A stretch of 64,000 nt of DNA, from contig CM043949.1 of NCBI GenBank assembly GCA_014529385.2, positions 112,592,477 through 112,656,476 of the forward strand, read 5' to 3'. Position numbers and translations under genes: made by a program. Shown here one piece after another: positions 20,341-31,700 of this stretch (position 1 is the first letter of the stretch; every line of letters starts with the position of its first letter). The notes under the pieces are model-generated. The model saw nothing but the letters and a program-made list of their open reading frames with translations. It made no database searches and was not told the DNA's origin. The stretch comes from Adiantum capillus-veneris. Its lineage: Eukaryota > Streptophyta > Polypodiopsida > Polypodiales > Pteridaceae.

Positions 20341-22480
20341 AGATGTGAAGGAATTTTGAGATTTTGAGCTCCAAATTTGTTCAAACTTGGTTAGTGGGAT
20401 TATGACATAATGTAATTTGGTCCCATGATGGCAAAGTTGCAAATTCATCCCATTTTGGCCAAAAAGTAAATAATCATGATTATTGACTTTTTCATCAAAA
20501 TGAACATTTTTTGGTATAACTTGGTTCTAAGCATGGTGTAGACCCTGTGTATGTGATATGAGGTGATTTCGATCAAAACATATGACTCATAACTTAGAAT
20601 TTGTCTTGCAAGGACTTCTTGGCATTTTTTGGTAATTTTCCAAGTTATAATTGATCATTTTGGCTCATACTTGAATAGGTGCATACAAGTGATAGGTGAG
20701 GTGATGATACAATTTCAAGCCAAAATATTGCAAAAGTAAATAATCGCGATTATTTACAGCAGGCAACTTTTTCTTGCAAAACTTAAAATTTTTGACCTAA
20801 ACACATTCTATACACCTAAAACAAGTCCTAAATTGAATTTGGTAAAACTTGGTCTTGCCGGCATCACTTCGTGCTTTGTCAACTTTAAAATCACCAATTT
20901 TTGTGACTACATGGCATGTAGAGTTGGTTAGTGACTTTTGAGGCTATGGACTTGTCCGCTACATAGTCTTGAAGCACCTCATCCAATTTTGGCCCATTTG
21001 GAGTCAATTTGACCTCGTATGTTGAATTTGATGCCTTCTAGTCTTTGAGCCGTTTTCTGCTTTTCGAGGGCTTGACTTGATTGATCTTATGAAACCAATC
21101 ATGTACATTGTGTATAGACCTCGTATGTAAGCTGTTTGTGTAGTCAGAATCCAATTCTGGCATGTGCCAAAAACCTAGCTTTTCTACTGGGGATCCCCTC
21201 GACCCTTTTCGAATGGTCAACTGTTGATATAGAAGTGCTCTATTATATTGGGGAATGCTATGAATCAAATATCATCCAATTTGGTTGAGCTGACAGGCCG
21301 ATATGGTCGATTTTTTGTCGTAGGTCTTCGTGCACTGCTCGGATTCTAGTCTTTTTTTCAGGGGTTTAGACTAGCTACCGGCCATACAAAATGGATCATT
21401 GATAAGTATAGAACTTACCCCTCATGTCTCGTGTGGGACGGTACTGAAAAGACGCAATTGTAGACTCCAAAAAATGTGCACGAAGAAGGTCGAAGAGCTC
21501 TCTCTCCAAAGGCAACAAGTGAAAATGAGGTGATTTTAGCTTACCTTGGGTATCTATACTCGGACTTCCCGCACCATTTTTTCCAAATTCCTCTGTTAGT
21601 CCTACTAGGCCGTGAAATCTATGTTAGACTCAAAAATTTCCCCAATCGGAATCCTCTATCTCATTCTGCAAAAGTAGGTATGGCCGCCTAATTTAGGCTT
21701 TCCGCTTCCATCTGTCGATTCGATTGAAATTTTTTGTGCCTGCCTACCTTGTCTTTTTTATCATCAGAGTCTCTTCAATTTTTCCATCTGAGCTCCTTTG
21801 CTATTTATTATTAATTTTTGACCTGTTTATTGAAAAAATCAAAGAAAATAACAAAATACGCTAAAAAAGCAAAGAGAAAATCCATTAATTAAAAAATCCA
21901 TTGAAAAACACAGCTTTATTTATTTTTGTTGGATTTCTCCATTTTTAATATCAAGAAAAATGATAAAAAATAACAAAAAAGGACTATTTTTCGATGATTT
22001 TTTGATAGTATGTACACTATTTACACTCATCGAGAAGATATCATCAGTTAATTTTTCCTTGTTAATGAATCATAAGGGCATTATTAGGTAATTTTGCAAA
22101 ACATCACACGTTAACATCAACTTTTTCCTCCCTCTTCAAACATTACCCTTAATTACTTAGTGCCCTTAAACCCCTCCTATATGGCGTACTCCGGGACGAC
22201 TGTGTGCATGGGTTGAACAATTGTGTCTATGCATAGCCTTGGTTGGCTCTACCATGCTTTGAAGATCAATGCAACTCAAACCATTATGATGTGCAAGAGT
22301 TGGGTCTTGAGTAATTAACTCAAGGGTTTCCGATGTCGAGGCTTTCTAATGTTGTCTTTCAAAGAGCAAATCTTGTAGCTTGTGTGCTCTTTGCTTGATT
22401 GTACCATCAGGATGCTTTAGAATGCTGATTGTCTGAGTTGTTGGTATCACTTTTGACTGTTGTCGAGCTTTTACCAGCCA
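20341..22480 (-). other. E2 spacer between pol and ORF3
   Basis: About 2.1 kb with no supported gene. Two palindromes lie near the ORF3 end. The part 21770-22130 is very AT-rich and low in complexity. The part near 22175-22215 matches the region around the internal polypurine tract of E1. Confidence 0.7.
20466..20757. repeat. E2 palindromes, spacer copy
   Basis: The E2 palindrome is GTAAATAATCR joined to its reverse complement, 22 bp. Copies lie at 20466-20487 (one arm with one change) and 20736-20757 (perfect, centre CGCG). The interval is 270 bp. They stand upstream of the ORF3 remnant in element orientation, the same place as in E1. Confidence 0.85.
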
Positions 22481-22502
22481 TTGATATCTTGGTTTGTCTT
22501 GG

Positions 22503-22976
22503 TTAAGAATGGTGTGGTTGAGTTTGCTGAGACTTAACTCTCAATTGCTTGATTGGTTTTACGGTTTGTGGAGAAGATAAGTGCTCCTTTTTCTTCCAAA
22601 TCCATTTCGTGCTAGGTTCCTTGCTCGAAGATGCTCGTCTCTGTGTTTTGATCTTTGGAACCGTCTTTGGTTTTGTCGATGATGTTTTAGGCACCCAAAT
22701 TTGAATCGGCTTATCCTTAAGCTGTGCTTTTGGTACCCAAATTTGCCTGACTCCTTGCATGCTACTTGTAGCATTTGCTTGTTGATAGGATAGAGAAGAT
22801 TGATTGTTTTGTTGTTTGCTTAAATGATTATTCCCTTTGCACTCCTCCTTGCTTGGTGCAATTGGAACAATGAGGTGTCCGCCTTTAGGTGATAGCTTGA
22901 GCTGATTCGTATCCCAATCTGGTACTACCTTGTACGTCCGCATCCGAAAAATTTCAAGAATCATTGTCTCATTCAT
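22503..22976 (-). pseudogene. E2 pol: basic C-terminal tail with WVPK motifs
   Basis: This 157-codon frame is the end of E2 pol. It carries QIWVPKAQLKDK, QIWVPKTSSTK and KWIWKKKEH in a lysine- and glutamine-rich setting. The tail of E1 pol (10747-11529) has the same arrangement. It lies one frame away from protease 2, so an indel separates them. Function unknown. Confidence 0.6.
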
Positions 22977-23640
22977 GTGTTCATCTGGTAAGCATATAAA
23001 CTAATGAGTACATGAACATCCACGTATTATCACATTTAAGTTGACTACCCCCAATGTTGGTGTTGGGTTCTTGTTGCATCCTTTGATAGTCGCTATTCCT
23101 GCTACCAAAGACTGACTTGTTGCTTTCTTGTATGTGGAATAACAGATTGCATTTACTCGAGCTCCTGTGTCGACTAATGCATTCGTGATATGGTTGTTGA
23201 GCTATACTTTGATGTGAAGATCCATTCCATCTAGCCATTCCTCATCTGTCGACGCTGCATCTTTTGACAATTCCCATTGTCGGTCATCTATTTCCAGAGT
23301 GTTGATGGGAATAGGTATTTGTTGATTCTTGAGAGTAGCTTTCCTTTTGAGTACCCAAATCTGAGATTCCTCCTAGCTTCATCAATAACCTGCTGTCGTT
23401 TTATCTTCCTTTGCTTAGCTGCATGCATCCTTTCTAGCAATTCATTGGTTAGTGGCAAATTGTACTTCTTTAAACGACATCCACTAACCCAATTAGCCAT
23501 TGTTTCACTATCTAGGGTGGACAAATTAACTACTCCATTTGGAGATACATCTTCAATGATAAACAGTCCGTTTTCCTTTTTCTTAAACTTGGGAATGTGT
23601 TGCTTAAGGGAATAGACTAAAACTCAGTCCCCTATTTTGA
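22977..23640 (-). pseudogene. pol: E2 pol: integrase C-terminus and second retropepsin
   Basis: The minus-strand reading gives an integrase tail (WVSGCRLKKYNLPLT at about 23480, nearly identical to WISGCRLKKYHLPLT in E1) and then a retropepsin with catalytic ALVDTGA at about 23161-23180. A stop and frame breaks follow. The second protease sits in exactly the position seen in E1, which makes it a property of the group rather than an accident of one copy. Confidence 0.75.
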
Positions 23641-23671
23641 AGATTTTGGTAATTAGATGGGAATCAAAAAA

Positions 23672-24343
23672 CTATTTTTGTTTCCTCTTTTGTGCATAGA
23701 TGTGAGCTATTGCAGTTAGCCTTTGCTCATCTAGTTTTTCTAAATCTTCAAGTCTCTCGGACAATTCATGTCCTGTCCACTCAAGATCCTTAGCTACCCT
23801 TAGTATCAACAATAGAAATTCTATTGGTAGTATGGCATCAAGACCATAAACAAGGTTAAAGGGTGTAGCATTTAAAGCTGTTTTGAATGATACTTGATAA
23901 ACCCATAGAGCTGCATGGAGATTCATTTCGCAGTCTGTCCTTCCTGAACTAGCCACTTTAGTCAATACCGAGCTAATAATTTTATTCATATGATCAGCTT
24001 GTCCGTTTTCTTGTGGGTGATAGGGAGCTGATTTGTAATAGATGACCATAAATTCATTAAGCAGATACTCAATTACCTCATTGAGGAAATGAGTTCCTGT
24101 ATCACTGGCAATTTCTATTGGCAATCCATATCTTGCGAATACATACTCATATAAGAATGGAGCAGTGGTTCTGGCATCATTCTTTTGAGTTGCTTTAGCC
24201 TCAGTCCACTTGGTCAAATAATCCGTAGCTACAATGATATATTTAGCTTGGGTTCTATAAGTAGGTGGCTATATTGGCCCAACAAAATCTATACCCCATT
24301 TTGCGAAAGCTCTAGACTCCATCATTTCTTAAGGGCATGCTAT
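23672..24343 (-). pseudogene. pol: E2 pol: integrase catalytic core
   Basis: The core reads well in one frame from 24217 down (TKWTEAKATQKNDARTT, IASDTGTHFLNEV, YHPQENGQADHMN). At the position of the catalytic Glu the sequence has Asp (GQADHMN, against GQAEATN in E1), so this copy would probably be inactive. The part upstream of 24217 continues toward the zinc module with breaks. Confidence 0.85.
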
Positions 24344-24731
24344 CTACACTTGTTGGCATTTTTGCTCGTTGACAAGCATCACACTTTTGGACATATTCTT
24401 TGGCATCTGACAAAAGTGTTGGCCACCATATGCCTGCCATAAGATTGCTCTTACGGTGGTCTCACTAGAAAAGTGACCTTCAACTAATCCAGCATCTGCT
24501 TGTTCTATAATTGGAATACACTTGTCTTGATTTGCACAAATACGCAGATGTTGGTCCTTACCTCTCCGATACAATTGGTTTCGTATAAGAGCATAGTCTC
24601 TTGCTTCAGTTTCAATTTCTCTTTGACGGCGTATACTCATATCCTCAAGAAATGTTCGGCTTGATAAGTACATAACGAGATAGTTACTGCACTTAGGAAC
24701 ATGTGACATTTGGAACAATGTTACATGAGGT
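24344..24731 (-). pseudogene. pol: E2 pol: second integrase zinc-binding module
   Basis: This is module B of the doubled zinc region (VTLFQMSHVPKCSNYLV, then QLYRRGKDQHLRICAN, then EGHFSSETT). It matches E1 module B. Behind this block the H2C2 end is frameshifted. Module A lies on the far side of E3 at 33842-34180. Confidence 0.78.
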
Positions 24732-24949
24732 CCCGGGGCAGTCACTTATCAAAAGACCCCTATATCACGTGCGTTCAAGAGGTAATTAATAATACCTCAA
24801 TATACATATTATACTTACATTGTGAGCCTATTTAAAAAACCCCCACCCCCCTCTGTATGTATACATTTTTATACATTTTGGTCTTTTAATAATCCTCTCC
24901 GGTTAACTCACGTGATATCATACACATTCTAAAAAGTGACCGCCTCGGG
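24732..24949. mobile_element. MITE-C, hAT-like, 218 bp
   Basis: The ends are inverted repeats: CCCGGGGCAGTCACTT on the left and the reverse complement of CCCGAGGCGGTCACTT on the right (14 of 16 match). The flanks carry a perfect 8-bp duplication, catgaggt, at 24724-24731 and 24950-24957, as expected for hAT elements. It has no coding capacity. MITE-B (about 59353-59555) is a close relative in the opposite orientation. Confidence 0.9.
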
Positions 24950-24964
24950 CATGAGGTAAGGGTG

Positions 24965-26147
24965 TGTAACATTCAATGGTCTAAAAACTTATGTGTAGCG
25001 GAAATTAGCATGAACATAGTGGGCATTTCACTAGAATAGATTCCTAATGAGAATTACAAGAGTGCTTGGGTGGAGAGAGCAACAAAAAGCATAACACCTA
25101 GTTAGATAGCATCAACAATACTTTCAAAAGAGAGATAAATTAAGCTATTGACAACAATTGAGGACCGGATTTGCATGGAGCCGGTCCCCCCTCCAAAAGG
25201 CTTTGTATTATGGTTTCTCCCATCAAGAGAGACATTGTACAATACAATTCTTTGTGTTCCTTCAAGACTAGCTAGCGCAATGAAGATGAAAGCTTCATGC
25301 ACTAAGCAAAAAATTTAGGAAACACAACTTTAATTATCCCCGTTCTCAGACCCAAGACCTCACACACCTTCGAAGATGGTGAGAACTAGCAGGGTATGAG
25401 AGTAGATTGAGAGGAAGAAGGAGTATCTTACGAGAAATGTGTACATCTCCTCACATAATCACTCATATTAGCATAGATTTAGCTTAGTAATTATCTTGGT
25501 AGAGGAGATGAGCATGCATTGAAGCTTGGATCTTGGTTGGATTTGCATCCACAAGCCAAGAGTGTGTCGATGTAGGCTTCTATCTCACAAGCTTGGAGTA
25601 GGTGATGAGCTCTCCATTAAAGCTTGGGAAGAGATAGTCTTCTCTTTCTTCACACATGAGATTGTGTGAGTGTGTGTGTGATAATGCCTTGCAAAAATCA
25701 GCCCCCTCTCTCTCTTGGGCGAGCCCTCTTGCTATTTGCTCTTGCAGGCTCCCCATTGGACCTCCCCAAGTCAAGCCAATGGCTATTAAGCAGCATAAGT
25801 GATAGCCTTCTGACATGTGTCCCCCTTTCCCCTTTTGTGAGAGCTTTAGGTAATTTAATAATTAAACTAATTGGACCCCTTTGCCTCCTGGCCAATAGGA
25901 ATCAGGCAAGCCATTAGGCTCTTGAATGCTCATTGGACCCCTTGGGAGACTGTCCAATAGTCTTCTAGGAGACTTAATTCTCATTGGTTCTTTTATTAAG
26001 TGTTTTTAAATTAATTAAACTAGATTTACTCTAGCCTAATTCTCATTGGTCCACCTCCAAGGCCATCCAATAGGAATTGGGCACACCTTGTGGGCATCTG
26101 GGCTAGGGAGCTGACATGTGTCCCTAATTCCCTTTGTGTAAAGGGAG

Positions 26148-26185
<38 letters not shown>

Positions 26186-26483
26186 TGTGACTTTCTCTCT
26201 CATCCCCTAGAAGAAGGGATCGCCCCCTCCCATGTAGGGATATGCAAAGACTTTTTAGTTACACACAAAGCATCCAATTTCCCCTAGGGTTGACCTTTAG
26301 ACATAACCTTTGAATTTTGGAACCTTAGCATTTTGGAAGCATCCTCCTTTGTATCCCTACTGTGGCCGGTCTGCTAGCTTAACCAATATTCTAGCTTTTT
26401 CTCCCCTGGCACTTCCCCACATTAAATGATCAGTTTAATATGAGAAAATCATTTAGGAGAATTAGATATTGATTATTATGACA
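24965..26483 (-). repeat. E3 3' LTR, 1,519 bp
   Basis: It begins tgtaacattcaatgg and ends ttatgaca. It holds a (GT)n tract of about 38 bp (26151-26189) and the array of inverted CCAAT pairs. Compared with the other LTR it lacks about 90 bp near 26340. Confidence 0.92.
25755..26071. promoter_or_regulatory. E3 LTR array of inverted CCAAT pairs
   Basis: Four pairs of ATTGG followed by CCAAT occur, with start-to-start distances of 21, 22, 22 and 22 bp (25755/25776, 25870/25892, 25932/25954, 26045/26067). A lone ATTGG lies near 25983. The other LTR keeps the set at about 32980-33300. CCAAT boxes bind NF-Y in plants; the paired, fixed-spacing layout suggests a promoter or enhancer module. Confidence 0.6.
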
Positions 26484-26841
26484 TTACCTCTCTCTTGAAA
26501 TCATAGTCGTCCTCGACTATGGTGTAGAGAAGATAAAGCATATTCATGAGTCCTTTTCTTAGCGGGTAGAGGATCCCTATGTTACCCTATGACATCATTC
26601 CACAATGGATGACTAGTCCATTTGGCGCTTGAGAGCCTGAGGTTTCCACAAGCATGTCTGCACATTAGTCCTATCAGTCTTCCATAGTAGAGTGACAAGC
26701 TCTACTTGGTGTTTGGGAGACGTCGTCTCCGCAAACTTGATCTAAGCATGCATACTACTTCATTTTTGTGCACAATAAAGAAAAAGAGAGTCTTATAAGA
26801 CAAAAAAAACTTTGTTCATTTTTAACATTTTGTACATTTGC

Positions 26842-28059
26842 TTACTCTTGGGAAGCATTGTAAGCATTGACAAGGTTTAGATTATCCTTTAACTGTATGC
26901 CTTGCATCCATCTAGCATCTTCAAAAGGATAATTCTTATACTTAAGAAGATATCGTCGGATAGTCTTACCGCCTCTGAATACCTTGTCTTCATGTCGGAG
27001 AATGGACTCGGGCTGTAGCACCTCCTCTTGGTCCTCAATCTCCTGTGGGTCTTCAATAGTTGGTTCTTGAGGAGGCTCTCTTTTGTAAGGCTTTAGTAGT
27101 CTCACATGGAAAGCATTGTGTATGAGCCAATGATTGGGAAACTTGAGTTGATAGGCCATCTCATTGATTGGCCTAAGAATCTGGAAGGGACCAGAGTACC
27201 TTTTTGCTAGTTTAGCATAGTACTTTTGGTGGCCTGTAGGATTCTTGCCCGTCGTGTGCCTTAATCGAGCCTTGGGAAACCTTAACAAGACCCAATAGTT
27301 TTCTTTAAAGGCTTGGGCTCTTCTGTGCTTGTCAGCAGCAGCCTTTTGCCTTTGCTGTGAGATAGAGATAGCATCCTTAATCTTTTAAAAAGATTGTTGT
27401 AGGTCTCGGCTATACTCATCTGCAGCGAAGATCTTCCCATGTACCTTAAGTAGCAAGGGACTTTTTTATCTTCCCTCAATTACCTTGAAAGGTGCTTTTC
27501 CCGTGGAAGTATGTATAGTGTTATTGTAAGCATACTCCAATAAGGGTAAGTACTTCTCCCATTGGGATCTTTGATCTACTTCCGTTACATAGGCTTTTAG
27601 TAGATCGAAAATTGTTAGGTTAGCTATTTCACTTTGGCCATCCGTTTGTGGATGATAGGCCGAAGAGAAGTTTAGCCTTGTTCCTAAATTCTCAAAGAGA
27701 CCCTTCCAGAAATTACTGGTCATTCTAGGATCTCTATCCGACACTATAGACATTGGCAAGCCATGGTACTTGAAAATTTGTGAAATGAAGAGGGTTGCCA
27801 TTTGATGGGCTTTCATAGTCTTTTTGACAGGTATAAAATGAGCTTGTTTACTGAACCTGTCTACTATCGTCCATATTCCCGTATTCCCATGGATAGACTT
27901 AGGCAATCCAAAGATAAAATCCATGGATATGCTCTCCCATGGTGAATTAGGGATTGGCAAGGGTTGAAGCAATCCAAGTTGCTTCCCTCTATCAAATTTT
28001 GTCTTTTGGAAAACCACACATTTAGAAACATACTCTTGTTCACTTTCATGGTAGGCCAA
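26842..28059 (-). pseudogene. pol: E3 pol: integrase and chromodomain
   Basis: The integrase core reads SMDFIFGLPKS, then SDRDPRMTSNFW and YHPQTDGQSEIAN, giving an intact D,D,E set. After a stop near 27466 the same frame resumes with the integrase tail (KLAKRYSGPFQIL, WLIHNAFHVRLLK). It ends in a chromodomain, PESILRHEDKVFRGG to YKNYPFEDARWM (about 26860-27010). The chromodomain marks the chromovirus clade and probably guides insertion to particular chromatin. A frameshift near 28000 separates it from the RNase H ORF. Confidence 0.9.
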
Positions 28060-28754
28060 TAGAAATATGTTTCAATTCCCTTTAAGGTAGACTGAATCCC
28101 TCTATGCCCCGCATACGGTGGAGCATGAGATTCATACATTACTTTCTCACGTAGTGAGTTAGTAACGCATAATCTATTGCCATAGAGAAGATAACCATCT
28201 TGTAAAGTAAATGGTTTTTCTTTCTTCCCTAATACAAGGGCTGAAATCACATCTCTAAAATCGAGATCAATAGCGTACTCATCTATCATTGAAGATAGAT
28301 CATTGTGAGTTGCTATGGAAACCACATTCACTCTCGGCCATCTTGAGAGTGCATCAGCTACTTGATTATGTGTGCCAGCAATGTGAGCAATATGAAAATG
28401 AAATTGCGAAAGGAAATTTGCCCACCTCATTTGTTTGTCGGAGAGCTTGGTCTGCATCATGAAGTACTTAAGACTTTGGTGATCAGTTCGCAGAATGAAA
28501 GGAGTCCCCAATAAATAGTGCTTCCATGAGTCTAAGGCATGTAGAACTGCAAGGAGTTCCTTTTCATATATGCCTAGAGCTTGCTCAACAGGGTCGAGCC
28601 TTCGACTCTCATAGCCTATGGCATACCCTTCTTGGAGTAAAACAGCTCCAAGGCAATCACCACAAGAATCACATTGGACCTCAAATGGTTTTGAGAGATC
28701 TGGTAGTATAAGCACAGGTTGAGAGATAAGCTTCTTTAAGCTTTTCGAAAGCAT
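27864..28754 (-). pseudogene. pol: E3 pol: RNase H and integrase zinc module
   Basis: RNase H is clear (FEVQCDSCGDCLGAVL, EKELLAVLHAL, LRTDHQSLKYFM, VADALSRWP). The integrase zinc module follows with SHAPPYAGHRGIQST and YFYWPTM; its second CxxC pair is lost at the frameshift. In contrast to E1 and E2 there is only one zinc module. This ORF overlaps the upstream ORF in another frame at 28681-28754, so a frameshift lies there. Confidence 0.9.
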
Positions 28755-31700
28755 TGTTCTCCTTAGCAGACCATGTGTACCTAACGCTTTTCTTTGTTAG
28801 GTCATGTAATGGTCCCGCAATTTGTGAGAACTTTTCTATGAAGCGTATATAGTATGCACACATACCTTTAAAGCTTCTTAGTTCATGAAGATTCCTTGGT
28901 TTAGGCCATCCTTTTATTACCTCTAACTTTGATGGATCCATTTGGATGCCATCTTGAGAGATAATGTGACCTAAATACTGAATCTCTTGCAAGAAAAATT
29001 CACTTTTCTTTTGATTAACATAAAGTTTAGTCTCTCTCAAAACTTGAAATATTACCTGGAGGTGTTGCTTGTGTTCGCCTAATGAATTAGAGTAGATGAT
29101 AATATCATCAAAGAACACTCCAGTGAAGGCTTGATGAGGCCGGAACAGCTTCTCCATCAAGCGGTTGAATGTGGCTGGTGCATTGGTCAAGCCAAAAGGC
29201 ATGACAATGTATTCGTAAAGACCAAATGTGGTGCAAAATGCGGTCTTTACAATTTGTTGATCAACTATCCTTATCTGATGATAGCCACTTTTTAGGTCAA
29301 TCCTACTGAAGTAGGTCGATCCTTGTAGCTTATCAAATAGGTCTTCTACCCGTGGAACGGGAAACCTATTCTTGATAGTGATCCTATTTAGTGCTCTATA
29401 GTCGACACACATACGATATGTGCCATCTTTCTTTTGCACTAATAGCATCGGTGAGCAAAATGGAGATGAGCTAGGCCTAACCATGCCCTTCTCAACTAAC
29501 TCATGCACTTGCCGCATAATCTCCTCTTGTTGAGCTTGAGAAAATCTATAAGGAGGTTTGTTAGGCGGTGAACTTCCTGGAAGAAGTTCAATTGCATGGT
29601 CATCATTATCTCGTTTAGGAGGTATCTCACAAGGGATGTCGTCAATAAAAACATCTTGAAACCCCTTGAGAAAATTGGATAACTCTAATTCCTTTTGGTT
29701 GCTTTTATTTTCTTTTGCTAAAGCATTAGGTTCATTTTGAAAATCTTTAACTAAAATCATGTACATGGAAATAGAGCTCTTTATTGACTTGTTGAAAGCT
29801 GGTGTATGTACAATGGGGATAGTGTTACCCATTTCCTTAGCATCTATATACATGTATTTTTCCCTGAACTTAAAGGAGATTCTCCTTTCAGGAAATTTAA
29901 CATCGGCAGCCAGGCGGTCAAACCATGGTGCCCCTAGGATTACATCCTCATGCTTGAGAGGAGAGATAAAGAAGTCCTCTTTGTCCACATAGCCTTGGAC
30001 ATGAAGCCTCAATTTCCCAATTAAGGGAGTGACTGAAGCTTCTTGCCCCTTGAAGGCACTGTCTGCAGGTAGGACATCTCCCATCTCGTACGATTGTATG
30101 CCTAGCTTGGTGGCCAACTCTATAGATATAAAATTGTGAGTAGAACCAGGGTCAAAGAGAATAAAAGCATCATGTTCTCTTACCTTTCCCCAAGCATGGC
30201 ATAGAGGAGATCCTTTGTGATGAGTTTGGTGAGTCTCCTCCTCTTGGATTTCAACCAAGGAAGCTCTAGGAGGATCTTGACGGTTGTTCTTTTGGGGACA
30301 AGCGCGGTACGTATGCCCTTGTTCGCCGCACTTGAAACACCAGTTATCCTTGCGATAACACTCAAGCTCTTTAAGAGAGAGTTTGTTCTTACCTTTGTAA
30401 ACTCCCTTCTCTTTAGCTTTGTTGGAGTTGCCCTTAGGAGACTTTTGGACATTGTCCTTCCCCTTAGGCTCATTGGAACCCTTGTTTTCCGGGGGCTTAT
30501 TATTTCTTTTAGCCCCCGTTTGGAAATTGATTCGTGAGGCCACCATAGTATGGTGTATTACCGCCGATATGGTACGTGGACTTTGGGAGTTGACATACTC
30601 CGCCATTTCTTCGGTTAAGCCCGCACAAAATTGTTGCTTTTGCTCTCCAAAATCCAACTTTTTAAAGATAGTGGCTTTGAGTTGTAGGTCCCAAAACTTG
30701 TCTACATATTTGTGGATGGATTCATTGGGAGAGAGCTTTAAGCTTCGCCATTCGGTGAGTACTTTGTCTTTGGCATCAGTGGCCAAAAACTGCTTCATAA
30801 TGGAAGCTCTGAAAGATTTCCATGTTCGTGGAGCTTCACCATTGGCTCGTAGACTAGACCACCATTGCCTGGCGGACTTTTGAAAGTGCATAGCTACATG
30901 GCATAGCTTAGAGGACTCCGTGAAGCCCTCATCTCCAAACGCCGCATCAAATTGTTGGATAAAGGCCAAGACTTTGTTCGTAGCACCAAAGGTACCATCA
31001 TAGGTAAGGAAAGAGATGCTCTTCCTTCCCTCTTTGAATTTCTTCAGCTTGGATGACCTCTTCCATGCGGCATAGGATTTCCTATGGCCTCTTCTTTTTG
31101 ATGGTTCAAAGGTTGCACCATCACTTTCTTCAGAAGGTGAAGAATTTGAAGAAGGTGGAGAAGAGGGTGACCTCTTTCTCGCCTTTTTCTTGTCTTGATC
31201 TTCGTTGTCTTCACCATCACTTTCATAAGAGGAAGAGGATGAAGAAGATGGAGAAGAGGGTGTCCTCTTTCTTGCCTTTTTCTTCTCTTGCTTTTTATCA
31301 TCCCTCTTTGAATTATGGCATGGAGAAGAGTGTGATGGTCTTCTCAGCTTTGGTGGTGATGGAGAGCATTTAGCCCGCCGTCTTTGTGGAGCCATCTCTG
31401 CCCAGGTGGCGGGAGACTCACTTCTTTCTCGTTCCTTCGATGGAGGCTCTTGAGTTCTCCTTTGGGAAGGAGATGCATCATCAAGAAGTAAATTCTTGAG
31501 CCCTTCGTAGGGATTCTCTTCTTCTTCCCGAATCGGAGAGAGACCTCTTTTGGGAGTCTCACAAGGAGGCTTCCTAGGTGTTCTCTCGTCATGGTGATGA
31601 GCTTGGATAATCCCATGAGCACGGAGCTGCCGTTGCACTTCACTTAGGAGAGATGGATTGCTCATGGCTTGTTGAAGCCTAGAAACAAGATAGTTAACAA

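Noticed and set aside
30217..31373. Several plus-strand frames over E3 gag
   Set aside because: They are shadows of the well-supported minus-strand gag-pol.
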